DNA from: Sedimentisphaerales bacterium
GTDB taxonomy: Bacteria; Planctomycetota; Phycisphaerae; Sedimentisphaerales; SM23-30
Direction: 5' to 3'
DNA length: 39,124 nt
NCBI GenBank assembly: GCA_016934515.1
Contig: JAFGSR010000238.1
Location: forward strand, 1 to 39,124
How positions within the stretch are numbered: position 1 is the first letter of the stretch; each line of letters begins with the position of its first letter. Below are positions 15,770 through 23,764 of the stretch, in pieces. The notes below the pieces were generated by a model. The model worked only from the letters and a program-made list of their open reading frames with translations. It searched no databases and had not been told where the DNA came from. The translations under genes were made by a program, and so were the position numbers.

Positions 15770-16201
15770 ATGAATTACATCAGCAAAAGAACTCGCTGTA
15801 GGAGTGGCGGTTTTACGCTGATGGAGGCGGTCTTTTCGATTATGATTGTTGGATTGGGGGTGGCAGCTTTGATGCAGGTTTTTGCTTCGGGCACCAATGT
15901 AAATGATTTTGGTAACAAGCTGTCCACGGCGGTTTTCCTGGCTGGTGAATTACGCTCCATGACCGACGATGTGGATTTTGTGGATTTGCCGGATTTTAAC
16001 GGTTCCACTTACAACGGTGTCGATTCCAATGGTTTGGCTTTGACGGGGATGCAGGATTACCAGCAAGGTCTGACGGTGGAAGATGTTAATCCGGTTGACA
16101 TGACGGTTTCGGCAGGCGGAATGGATATGTATCGCTTGACCGCGAGGGTAACTTACAAAGGGCAACTGCTTTCTGAAATTTCCTGGCTGCGCAGTTGGTG
16201 A
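15770..16201 (+). CDS. Type IV prepilin-like protein (PilV/GspI type)
   Basis: A 143-residue minor pilin. Class III leader MNYISKRTRCRSGG ends at Gly14 and is followed by FTLMEAVFSIMIVGLG, with the conserved Glu at mature position 5 (Glu19). PilD would cut after Gly14 and methylate Phe15. The rest of the N-terminal helix is hydrophobic to about residue 36, followed by a small globular domain. The AGAGGTG ribosome site lies just after the inserted element. With the next two genes it forms a PilV-PilX-PilW type set that would prime pilus assembly. Confidence 0.85.
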   Translation: MNYISKRTRCRSGGFTLMEAVFSIMIVGLGVAALMQVFASGTNVNDFGNKLSTAVFLAGELRSMTDDVDFVDLPDFNGSTYNGVDSNGLALTGMQDYQQGLTVEDVNPVDMTVSAGGMDMYRLTARVTYKGQLLSEISWLRSW

Positions 16202-16273
16202 TGAGAGTTATGGGGTACTGAGGCGGTCGGTACGTGTTGAGTGTTGAGGTTTTTTACGCGAAAGGGGGAAGGT

Positions 16274-17902
16274 ATGATTATGCATTCACGTAACCGATTA
16301 AGACGTGGGGGCACGTCAATACTGGCGGTGTTTTTTGTAACTCTTTTTGCGGTACTGGCGATTTCGTTCACGGCGATGAGTAACATTAATTTACAGATGT
16401 CGAAAAATCATCATGAAATGAACGCTGCGCAAGCTGCGGCAGAATCGGGATTGCAATACGCTAATTACCTGGTGGGCACTTATGAAACACCGAGTGAAGC
16501 TTATTCGATGGTCAATACGGTTTCTCAGTCTGAAGCGGAAGAGACATTTGGATATTTTGTTGCCCACGCGCAGAACCTGATTGGTGATTCGGTGATTTTG
16601 GACGGTAACGGCATCAGTTGGGACAACTCTGCTTTAGAGTTGCGAATTCCCGCTACCGGCGATATTGCCTACAAGACGGACAGCATAGGGCGGTTTGCGT
16701 TGCTGTTTCGATTTGAGGCGGGAGTTGGTGATAACCCGCATCGGCTGATTGTCGAAAGCGTTGGTGTTGCCGATGGTATTACCCGTGGTGCAGGTCTGGC
16801 TTATCCGATTGGCAAGGACACTGAGGTTCTCGAATACGCTATCGCCAGTCGTGGTAGAATGTGGCTTACGGGGGATACTAATATTCAGGGTGATATTTTC
16901 AGTTCCTGGGACCGGGCCGATATCTCGCCATTCAACATAACCAGCGATTCCCGCGTCGAGGGCACCATCAATACCGTCTTGACGCTGGAGCAGATTCAAA
17001 ACGAGGATTATCAGATGGAAACCCTCGACGAAGATGATAATCCCATGTTCGACGGGGACGGCAATCGGATTTACAGCCCCGAAGATGAAGTTCAAGGCTA
17101 TCACGAAGGGATTAATTACGATCAACCCTGTCAGGATGTGCCCGGAATGGATATTGCCGATTATGACACGGACATGTATAATGACGGCAGTCTTACGGAA
17201 ATTCCTTATTGTCCGAGCAGTGATCGGGAAACTGAGTATTTCCCGCACGTTGCCGGCAATTACAATGCTCCCAGCCAAAGCTGGTCGCGTGTGCTTGACC
17301 GCCATGTCTATGAAAACCAGACCTTTACTAATGCCAAACTGCCCAATAACCGCAACGCCCTCTTCCGTAATTGTACCTTCGAAGGAATTCTATATGTTGA
17401 CTGTTCCAAAAGCGGTTCCACCTACTACAATAATGTCAGGTTCGAAAACTGCAATTTCAACGGTCCTATCATTACCGATGTGCCTGAGGTGCTGAAATGG
17501 CAGAATAACTGCCTTTATTTTACCGGCACCGCCACGTTCCAAAATACCGCTATGGCTGAGGCAACTATTCTGGCGCCGCATTTTAATGTCAACCTGGGTA
17601 ATACCAACTCCGATTCCGGCGACAACAACGTGCTTTCCGGAGCTATCGTTGGCGGTATCGTGGATGTTCGCGGCAACGCCACTATCAACGGAACCATTAT
17701 TTCCATGTGCGATACCACCGTGTGGTCCAGCGGTTACGTAACCAATATCGGTGCAACCATGGGTGACGGCGGCTCGGAAACTACCGAACCCGGCGATGTA
17801 GGAACAATCTGCATCACGCCTGATCCGGGTAATATGTTGCCCAGCGGCATGCGGACTCCGATTGTAATTATGATGGACGGCAACTCTTATGTGGAATTTT
17901 AA
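16274..17902 (+). CDS. PilX-like pilus protein with beta-helix-like C-terminal domain
   Basis: The N-terminus has the PilX style: basic RNRLRRGG, hydrophobic helix TSILAVFFVTLFAVLAISFTA, then MSKNHHEMNAAQAAAESGLQ. It has no FTLxE motif, as is usual in PilX relatives. At 542 residues it is several times the length of classical PilX. The C-terminal half contains repeated short strands with turns (LFRNCTFEGILYVDC, VRFENCNFNGPIITDV, CLYFTGTATFQNT, GGIVDVRGNATINGTII) that suggest a right-handed parallel beta-helix or bactofilin-like fold. It would be an adhesive or structural tip module. Start ATG 16274 (or 16280) follows GGGGGAAGG; an in-frame TTG-type start upstream at 16241 is less likely. Base composition shifts from G-rich to C-rich within the gene. 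Confidence 0.75.
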   Translation: MIMHSRNRLRRGGTSILAVFFVTLFAVLAISFTAMSNINLQMSKNHHEMNAAQAAAESGLQYANYLVGTYETPSEAYSMVNTVSQSEAEETFGYFVAHAQNLIGDSVILDGNGISWDNSALELRIPATGDIAYKTDSIGRFALLFRFEAGVGDNPHRLIVESVGVADGITRGAGLAYPIGKDTEVLEYAIASRGRMWLTGDTNIQGDIFSSWDRADISPFNITSDSRVEGTINTVLTLEQIQNEDYQMETLDEDDNPMFDGDGNRIYSPEDEVQGYHEGINYDQPCQDVPGMDIADYDTDMYNDGSLTEIPYCPSSDRETEYFPHVAGNYNAPSQSWSRVLDRHVYENQTFTNAKLPNNRNALFRNCTFEGILYVDCSKSGSTYYNNVRFENCNFNGPIITDVPEVLKWQNNCLYFTGTATFQNTAMAEATILAPHFNVNLGNTNSDSGDNNVLSGAIVGGIVDVRGNATINGTIISMCDTTVWSSGYVTNIGATMGDGGSETTEPGDVGTICITPDPGNMLPSGMRTPIVIMMDGNSYVEF

Positions 17903-17953
17903 TATGTTGGGAAATTGTACATTTAGAGATGTCTGATAAATGAGGATTTTGTT

Positions 17954-18616
17954 ATGAATATAAGAAATTACCCTGCCGGCGGGAAATCGCATTCAGCTTG
18001 CCCATCGAGTTCGATTCGCCTGTCGGGTCCAACTCGCCTGTCAGTTCCAATTCACCAGTCAGTTCCAACTGGGCTGTCGAGTCATCGTCGGCGATGTCGG
18101 GGATTGTCGCTGGTGGAAATTTTGATTTCGTTAGCTATTGCGGCGTTGCTGCTGATTGCTACGGCAACGGCTTTTAATGCCGCCCTGACCAGTTACAAAG
18201 CCAATCACGATATGGCCATGGCCAGTGTTTCCGCCCGCAACAGTATGCATCAGATGTGCAGTCTGATGCGTTCAGCCTGGAATGATCCTGAAGTCGCAAC
18301 TATTAATGTCAATGGCGACGGGACGGAGTGTTCCTTTACGGACGCTTCCGATCGAGACATCATCTATCGTTACGATGCCGACCTGGATCAGATGCAGATT
18401 AATCTTGATGGTGCTGTGGACTGGTATGTGCTGATGGAGAACATTGTCCCAATTGAAGAGGGCGAGCAGATTTTTACTTCCAGTCCACCTCAAGCCGGTG
18501 ATTTTGAAGTTGGCACGGTTGGGCGGGTGGAGATTCGCTTCAAAGTAAATCAATGCGATGTTTCGCGGCCGGTCTCAATGGCGGTGGTCCCCCGGAACGT
18601 CGTTTACGCCCAGTAG
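17954..18616 (+). CDS. Type IV prepilin-like protein (PilW type) with an exceptionally long leader
   Basis: A 220-residue minor pilin. The prepilin cleavage motif is RRRCRG/LSLVEILISLAIAALL: Gly50, then Glu55 at mature position 5, then a hydrophobic helix. The leader before Gly50 is about 50 residues, compared with 6-25 in common prepilins, and its second half is encoded by four 18-base tandem repeats (18010-18081). GAGG stands eight bases before the ATG at 17954, which supports this start; no other start with a good ribosome site is apparent downstream. Last gene of the pilus operon, ending 64 bases before the convergent DUF151 gene. Confidence 0.8.
   Translation: MNIRNYPAGGKSHSACPSSSIRLSGPTRLSVPIHQSVPTGLSSHRRRCRGLSLVEILISLAIAALLLIATATAFNAALTSYKANHDMAMASVSARNSMHQMCSLMRSAWNDPEVATINVNGDGTECSFTDASDRDIIYRYDADLDQMQINLDGAVDWYVLMENIVPIEEGEQIFTSSPPQAGDFEVGTVGRVEIRFKVNQCDVSRPVSMAVVPRNVVYAQ
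18010..18081 (+). repeat. Four 18-bp tandem repeats inside a prepilin leader
   Basis: Units TTCGATTCGCCTGTCGGG, TCCAACTCGCCTGTCAGT, TCCAATTCACCAGTCAGT and TCCAACTGGGCTGTCGAG follow without gaps. The period is a multiple of three, so changes in copy number would keep the reading frame and add or remove six residues each. Confidence 0.9.
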
Positions 18617-18680
18617 AAAAGTTCTGATAAGGGAAATGCTGCTGATGCCCAGTTATACCGGTGTTCAATTGCCCAGGTTC

Positions 18681-19073
18681 TTAAGTTACTTCGTCGAGGA
18701 TGTGCTCAGCGACAAAAATTGGGGTGTTGTCCACCACTCCCAGGGCGATGGCGTCGCTGGGGCGTGAATCAATTTCGAGTAATTTTCCATCGCGTTCGAT
18801 AATCAGCATCGCGTAAAAGGTGTGGTCCCGGATGTCGTTGATAATTACCCGGTCCAGCCGCCCGCCCAGTTGGGTAATGGTTCGGTAAAGCAAATCGTGG
18901 GTCATCGGTCGCGGTGTGGGGATTCCCTTGAGGCGGCGATCAATGGCGATGGCTTCGTTAATGCCGATTACGATAGGAAACGAACGTTCGCCATTAATTT
19001 CCTTGAGGAAAATAAACTGTTGGTCAGAAGTTTCCTGAATAATGATTCGGGACAATTCCATTTCAATATTCAT
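18681..19073 (-). CDS. DUF151 bifunctional nuclease family protein
   Basis: A 130-residue cytoplasmic protein of the BFN/DUF151 family, members of which have been reported to have DNase and RNase activity. Recognisable parts: MELSRIIIQETSDQQFIFLKE, RSFPIVIGINEAIAI, the RPMTHDLL motif, and the strongly conserved EIDSRPSDAIALGV near the C-terminus. Start ATG 19073 is placed behind AAAGGTG; an upstream in-frame start overlaps the end of valS. It lies 37 bases after valS on the same strand and is probably co-transcribed. Confidence 0.9.
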   Translation of the reverse strand: MNIEMELSRIIIQETSDQQFIFLKEINGERSFPIVIGINEAIAIDRRLKGIPTPRPMTHDLLYRTITQLGGRLDRVIINDIRDHTFYAMLIIERDGKLLEIDSRPSDAIALGVVDNTPIFVAEHILDEVT

Positions 19074-19110
19074 GGCGGCACCTTTGGTTGTAACTGTCGG
19101 CTTTTGGCTT

Positions 19111-21828
19111 TCAGTTAGATTTTGACAGGGCGGCAAGGTTTTTTTCTACCGTTGCCAGTTGTTCCTGCAGTTGAATCAGGCGGTCTCGTTCGCGTTGGAC
19201 GACTTCACTTTTGGCGCGGCTTATAAAATTATCATTGTTAAGTTTGGCCTGGGTTTGTTTTAGAAAGCCGTTGATTTGCTCCTGCTGTTTTAGCAGTCGT
19301 TCTTGTTCAGCATCATTATCAATTACGCCTTTGACGTAAATTTCCATTTCATCCGCCAGGGAAACTGCAGCGTCGGCGGGCTTGACACAATCCGGAGTCG
19401 CCTCCAGGGCTTCCAGGCCGGCCAGGTGGATTATCATTTTTTGATGCTCCAACAGCAATGCCGCATGTTCCGAAGAAGTTTTGATTGCCACGTTCAGCGG
19501 TTTTCGCGGAGCAACCTGATAGCGGGTCCGTACGTCCCGAATCAAGCGAATAGCACTTTGGATCAGGACCATTTGGTTTTCGACTTGGTTGTCGATCAAT
19601 TCCGAATTTGCGTGGGGCCAATCTGCTCGAATCAGCGTTTTACTCGCCGGTAATTCCGCCACCGTGGGCAGTTCCCGCTCCGGACAGATTTCGTTAAGTT
19701 GTTGATAGATACCTTCGGTGATGAACGGGATAAACGGATGGAACAGGCGTAAGGTTGCGTCCAAGACGTAAGCCAGCACCCGCTGAGCCACCGCTCGTTG
19801 AGAATCATCCCGTATCCGGGGCTTGATAATCTCCAGATACCAGTCGCAAAGATCGTTCCAGAAGAATCGATACAGGCCGCTAACCGGTTCGCTGAATTTG
19901 AATTCGTCAAGCTCTGCGGTCGTCTGGGCGATGGTCTGGTGCAGCCGCGATAAAATCCAGCGATCTTCCATTTGCAGCATTTGGGCCGAGAAATCGCCCG
20001 CTTCCATATTCTGCAAATTGGTCAAGGCGAACCGAGAGGCGTTCCAGAGCTTGTTGCAGAAATTTCTACCGATATCGAATTTTTCACTGATGTTGCGACC
20101 GTTTTCGTCCTTGGTTACCGGCAGGCGCATGTCCTGGCTTTCGGTGGTCATCTGGGCGATGCTGAAACGCATGGCGTCGGCACCGTAACTTTCGATGATT
20201 CCAATCGGATCGATGCCGTTGCCTTTGCTTTTGCTCATCCGCACGCCATTGCCGTCCAGGATTGTGCCGTGAATGAAGACGTCGGAAAACGGAATGTCCT
20301 TCATGTTGTAAAGCCCCATCATCACCATTCGCGAAACCCACAGCGTGATGATGTCGCGAGCTGTAACGAGGGTGCTGGTGGGATAATAGAAATTCAATTC
20401 GTTGGTATCCTCCGGCCAGCCCAGTGTGCTGTGCGGCCACAAAGCGCTGGAAAACCAGGTGTCCAGCACGTCCGGATCCTGTTCGATGTTGCTGCTTTGG
20501 CAGTGTTCGCATTCGGTCGGATCTTCCAGCCCGGTGGTACTTTCGCCGCAGTCCTGACAATACCAGATGGGAATTCGGTGTCCCCACCATAACTGTCGGC
20601 TGATGCACCAGTCGCGAATCCCTCGGAGCCAATCCAGGTAAGAATTTCCGTAACGGTCCGGGTGGAATTTTATTTTGCCGCTTTCGACGGCTTTGATTGC
20701 CGGTTCCGCCAGCGGTCTCACTTTGACAAACCACTGATCGGACAAATAGGGCTCAATGGCGGCGTGGGAGCGATAACTGTGGCCGACCTGATGGGTGTGT
20801 TCCTCAACTTTTTCGAGCAGGCCCAGGGCTTCCAGGTCGGCTACAACAGCTTTTCGGGCGGCGTAGCGGTCCAGGCCGGTGTATTTTCCACCGTTTTCGT
20901 TGACGGTGGCGTCCGGGTGTAAAATGTTAACCATTTCAAGGTTGTGTCTTAAACCAATTTCGTAGTCATTGGGATCATGTGCCGGGGTAACCTTCAGGAA
21001 GCCCGATCCCTCTCCCCGTTTAACATAATCGTCGGCAACGATAGGGATCTGTCTATCGGTAAGGGGCAGCTTGACCATTTTGCCGAGGTATTCATTTGCC
21101 CGATCGTCTTTGGGATTTACTGCCACGGCGGTATCGCCGAGCATGGTTTCCGGTCGGGTGGTGGCCACGGTTACGTATCCGGAGCCGTCTGCCAGTGGGT
21201 AACGGATGTGCCAGAAGTGTCCCTTGACTTCCTTGTGCTCAACTTCATCATCCGCCAAAGCTGTCTGCGAAACGGGGTCCCAGTTAACCAGCCTTTTACC
21301 GCGATAGATCAGGCCGTCCCGATAGAGTTTCACAAAGGTCTGCCGGACCGCCTTGGCGCAGACGTCGTCTAGGGTGAAACGGGTACGTCGCCAGTCGCAA
21401 CTGGCTCCGAGCCGCTTGAGCTGATCGAGTATTTGATTGCCGTACTGGTCTTTCCAGTTCCAAATCCGCTTTAGCAGTTCATCCCGGCCCAGTTCTTGAC
21501 GGGTTTTGCCTTCGGTTTCCAGCACTTGCTTTTCCACAACGGATTGGGTTGCAATGCCCGCGTGATCAGTCCCCGGCAGCCAGAGGGTGTTGCAGCCTTG
21601 CATTCGGCGATACCGAATCAAAATGTCCTGCAACGTATTATCCAGCGCGTGCCCCATGTGCAGTGCACCGGTTACGTTGGGTGGTGGGATCACGATGGTG
21701 TAAGGCGTTTCGTTCGAAGCTGGATCCGAAGGAGGCTCGGCGTCAAAGCCATGGGTGTCCAACCACAATTGGTTGGCGATTGATTCGATTTTGTCCGGCT
21801 CATAAACTTTTGGTAGATCGTTTGTCAT
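19111..21828 (-). CDS. valS: Valyl-tRNA synthetase
   Basis: Charges tRNA-Val with valine. Class I signatures: PPPNVTGALHMGHALDNTL with HMGH at 57-60, the RMSKSKGNG loop (RMSKS 530-534), the CP1 editing domain (TTRPETMLGDTAVAVNP at about 223-239, GSGFLKVTPAHDPNDYE at about 275-290), and a zinc-type knuckle with Cys424, 427, 440 and 443. The final ~60 residues are a coiled coil, as in bacterial ValRS. Length 905 is normal. A near-consensus promoter stands just upstream. DUF151 follows. Confidence 0.98.
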   Translation of the reverse strand: MTNDLPKVYEPDKIESIANQLWLDTHGFDAEPPSDPASNETPYTIVIPPPNVTGALHMGHALDNTLQDILIRYRRMQGCNTLWLPGTDHAGIATQSVVEKQVLETEGKTRQELGRDELLKRIWNWKDQYGNQILDQLKRLGASCDWRRTRFTLDDVCAKAVRQTFVKLYRDGLIYRGKRLVNWDPVSQTALADDEVEHKEVKGHFWHIRYPLADGSGYVTVATTRPETMLGDTAVAVNPKDDRANEYLGKMVKLPLTDRQIPIVADDYVKRGEGSGFLKVTPAHDPNDYEIGLRHNLEMVNILHPDATVNENGGKYTGLDRYAARKAVVADLEALGLLEKVEEHTHQVGHSYRSHAAIEPYLSDQWFVKVRPLAEPAIKAVESGKIKFHPDRYGNSYLDWLRGIRDWCISRQLWWGHRIPIWYCQDCGESTTGLEDPTECEHCQSSNIEQDPDVLDTWFSSALWPHSTLGWPEDTNELNFYYPTSTLVTARDIITLWVSRMVMMGLYNMKDIPFSDVFIHGTILDGNGVRMSKSKGNGIDPIGIIESYGADAMRFSIAQMTTESQDMRLPVTKDENGRNISEKFDIGRNFCNKLWNASRFALTNLQNMEAGDFSAQMLQMEDRWILSRLHQTIAQTTAELDEFKFSEPVSGLYRFFWNDLCDWYLEIIKPRIRDDSQRAVAQRVLAYVLDATLRLFHPFIPFITEGIYQQLNEICPERELPTVAELPASKTLIRADWPHANSELIDNQVENQMVLIQSAIRLIRDVRTRYQVAPRKPLNVAIKTSSEHAALLLEHQKMIIHLAGLEALEATPDCVKPADAAVSLADEMEIYVKGVIDNDAEQERLLKQQEQINGFLKQTQAKLNNDNFISRAKSEVVQRERDRLIQLQEQLATVEKNLAALSKSN

Positions 21829-21882
21829 TGGGTGGTGGTCGTTTCCTGGGCTTAAATTTTCTAAATATATACACTTCCGTCA

Positions 21883-21910
21883 ATTATAGAAACAGACTTG
21901 TTTTTGTCAA
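21883..21910 (-). promoter_or_regulatory. Promoter of valS-DUF151
   Basis: On the minus strand a perfect TTGACA (21905-21910) is followed after 16 bases by a perfect TATAAT (21883-21888). Transcription would begin near 21876, about 48 bases before the valS ATG. No T-box leader is visible in this short untranslated region. Confidence 0.7.
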
Positions 21911-21926
21911 GGTCGGCGCAAAAATA

Positions 21927-21970
21927 CGCCCCGTCCGAGAACCACCATAGTAAAAATCTCGTTCGGGGCG
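21927..21970 (-). terminator. Intrinsic terminator between the PEP-CTERM cluster and valS
   Basis: Arms at 21957-21970 and 21927-21940 (CGCCCCGAACGAGA with TCTCGGACGGGGCG, minus strand) pair at 12 of 14 positions. On the minus strand the second arm is followed directly by TATTTTTGCG, a T-run. It isolates the valS promoter from upstream transcription. Confidence 0.6.
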
Positions 21971-22022
21971 CGTGTCTAGGTGAAAATTATTAGTTCTAAT
22001 AAAACTCGCAAAATATAGCAAA

Positions 22023-22043
22023 ATTGGCGATTAACCGCCCAAT
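22023..22043 (-). terminator. Small hairpin after the PEP-CTERM gene at 22073
   Basis: Minus-strand ATTGGGCG and CGCCAAT pair around a short AT loop and are followed by TTTTGCTATATTTT. It is about 30 bases after the stop and probably acts together with the stronger hairpin at 21927-21970. Confidence 0.4.
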
Positions 22044-22072
22044 AAGTTTTTTGGCACCTTATAACTCAAAAA

Positions 22073-22786
22073 TTAACGTTTACTACGTCTAAGCAGAACC
22101 AAGCTACCCAGACCCAAAATGGCCAAGGTTGCCGGTTCCGGTGTATGGCAGACACCGACGTAAACGGCAAAGTCACTTTCACACAAAGCGGTTATTCCAA
22201 CAAACAGGTAAATACTGCTGTTTTCGTCAAGCGTGGTTAACGGAAACCGGGCGGATAGAATGCCACCTTCGCCGAGACAGACATAACCGGACGAAGTGTC
22301 CGGGTCTATCGGATCGGTTTCGAAGAATGCGTCACCATTGTCAAGGGTGGCGGTGGCAAAGTCAATGGAATCGTCAGGGTTCAACCCGAACAGTTTACCC
22401 GGATGGGCTGCTGTGGGCTGAAAGGTGGAGGTTGTTTCGTTGATGATGGAACCGGGAAGTACATAGGTATCACTGGATTCCTGAGGTACAATCCACGGGT
22501 CCGTAGCGGTAGGAGTGTCGCTGAAATTCCATGCGACAAAATCAATATCCAGTCCTGAAAAAACTCCGTCAAGGCCTATGTCGGCACCGTCGTAGATTAC
22601 CGCATCCATAAAATAACTTGCCTGGGCAACAGATAACTCCCCACGATAAATTTTCGTTTGAAAAGAATACCCATAATGCTGCATGTCCAACGGAATAAAA
22701 GCCGCCTGAGCGGTTGAACCGAAGAGAGTTGTGATCAGCGTGAACAGTAATACCTTAGTTAGTGTAATCCCTTTAATTTCTCTCAT
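22073..22786 (-). CDS. PEP-CTERM sorting-domain protein
   Basis: A 237-residue exported protein. The signal peptide covers about the first 28 residues (basic MREIKG, hydrophobic VLLFTLITTLFGSTAQA, mature AFIPLDMQ). The C-terminal sorting signal is TPEPATLAILGLGSLVLL followed by RRSKR. The body (FQTKIYRGELSVAQASYFMD, split before AVIYDG) resembles no family I can name. It has an acidic, Asp/Thr-rich composition typical of planctomycete surface proteins. It is the last of three consecutive minus-strand PEP-CTERM genes and is separated from the previous one by 215 bases containing a dispersed repeat. Confidence 0.8.
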   Translation of the reverse strand: MREIKGITLTKVLLFTLITTLFGSTAQAAFIPLDMQHYGYSFQTKIYRGELSVAQASYFMDAVIYDGADIGLDGVFSGLDIDFVAWNFSDTPTATDPWIVPQESSDTYVLPGSIINETTSTFQPTAAHPGKLFGLNPDDSIDFATATLDNGDAFFETDPIDPDTSSGYVCLGEGGILSARFPLTTLDENSSIYLFVGITALCESDFAVYVGVCHTPEPATLAILGLGSLVLLRRSKR

Positions 22787-23001
22787 TATTTTCTACTTTC
22801 CCCATAGCCTCGGTTTTTCTGGTTTAGGTCAAACTCTAGTGTTGCCCCGGGTTAATTCTGGCGGCGAATTTATCGGTCCAGCAGAATAAATTACCAGCTT
22901 TCGCTGGACCGGATTCGCCGCGATTCACAGGGAGTTTCGCCGCTCCCGTTGGTCGCTGCGGTTTTCGGAAACAGCGAAATACAAATTCCTGTGCATTTAA
23001 A
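22787..23001. other. Gap between two PEP-CTERM genes, with hairpin and dispersed repeat
   Basis: The 22861-22882 segment (GCGGCGAAT...GGTCCAGC) can pair with 22903-22921 (GCTGGACC...ATTCGCCGC), forming an imperfect long hairpin that overlaps the edge of the dispersed repeat at 22889-22990. The stretch nearest the 22073-22786 gene contains GTTTGACC on the minus strand but no convincing -10 box. Confidence 0.5.
22889..22990 (-). repeat. Dispersed ~103-bp repeat, copy 1
   Basis: On the minus strand this segment runs AGGAATTTGTATTTCGCTG ... CAGCGAAAGCTGGTAATT. It matches 36207-36309 on the plus strand with four substitutions and one single-base gap. Inside it is a small hairpin CCAGC/TTTC/GCTGG. 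It lies 11 bases after the stop of the PEP-CTERM gene at 23002. Confidence 0.92.
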
Positions 23002-23700
23002 TTATTTACGCTTCCTCAGGTGTAAAGCTATGAAACCACCGCTTAACAGCAGCAATGTTGTTGGCTCTGGAACAGTAGGCCATTCTTTTAAAATAAAGTA
23101 CTGCCCCTCATCCATATCTGTAATAATGCGAATATTATTATCATCGCCACCGAAATAACCAGGTGCGAAGGTATCGCCATCTGCTACCTGTCCGTCATCA
23201 AAATTTAAAGATACAGGCATTTCGTTCAATCCGATGTTATCGGCAAACTCAACTGTCTGAAAGGGATTATAAGGCGGCAGATTGGCGGTATAAATAAACT
23301 GTGGATCAAAACCGACATAGGGTTCGTAATTCATGAAATCCCAGGAGACGGCCATGTGAAAATCGAACCAGGTGCGTCCTGTATTGTTTTCAATAAGTTC
23401 CTCGGAAATCACAATATTCGGGGCGAAATTAACAGCCTGGGAATCTGTCAAAACAAATTTAATAGCTGCCGGTTGCCCCAGGCCGCCGCCGTCAAACGTA
23501 CTGGAGTCAAATACCTTGTCAAATTCGATCCAGACTGCGTCATCGGAAGTACCCCGATAGGTAATGCTTACCGCGCCTTCAAAAAGCCCGAAGTTTTCCA
23601 CACTCCAGCCGGTAGTATCAATCGGTGTCAGGGCCGCCGAAGCGCTAACTGTTAACAAACCCACAAACAAAATACTAATAATTAAACTTTTCTGGCTCAT
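23002..23700 (-). CDS. PEP-CTERM sorting-domain protein
   Basis: A 232-residue exported protein when started at ATG 23700; a GTG four codons earlier is also possible. Signal peptide: MSQKSLIISILFVGLLTVS with cleavage after ASA, mature ALTPIDTTGW. Sorting signal: VPEPTTLLLLSGGFIALHL then RKRK, with the variant PEPTT. The body has a WFDFHMAVSWDFMNYEP motif and many acidic residues, and no recognised catalytic motif. The gene lies 64 bases after the PEP-CTERM gene at 23765 on the same strand and is probably co-transcribed with it. Confidence 0.8.
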   Translation of the reverse strand: MSQKSLIISILFVGLLTVSASAALTPIDTTGWSVENFGLFEGAVSITYRGTSDDAVWIEFDKVFDSSTFDGGGLGQPAAIKFVLTDSQAVNFAPNIVISEELIENNTGRTWFDFHMAVSWDFMNYEPYVGFDPQFIYTANLPPYNPFQTVEFADNIGLNEMPVSLNFDDGQVADGDTFAPGYFGGDDNNIRIITDMDEGQYFILKEWPTVPEPTTLLLLSGGFIALHLRKRK

Positions 23701-23734
23701 TTTCTCTCTCACTTTCTGGTTCTTTCTGACCGCC

Positions 23735-23755
23735 TAAATTTATTAGATAAATTTA
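23735..23755. repeat. AT-rich palindrome between PEP-CTERM genes
   Basis: TAAATTTA (23735-23742) and TAAATTTA (23748-23755), each itself palindromic, flank five bases. It could be a protein-binding site or a weak RNA hairpin. No function can be assigned. Confidence 0.4.
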
Positions 23756-23764
23756 CCGTATTTT

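Noticed and set aside
20084-20734. 216-codon alternative minus-strand frame within valS
   Set aside because: It lies in another frame of a gene with complete valyl-tRNA synthetase motifs, and its composition is not protein-like.
21829-21960. T-box leader for valS
   Set aside because: The predicted untranslated leader is about 48 bases, and no T-box core sequence or specifier stem is visible. The hairpin further upstream is better explained as the terminator of the PEP-CTERM genes.
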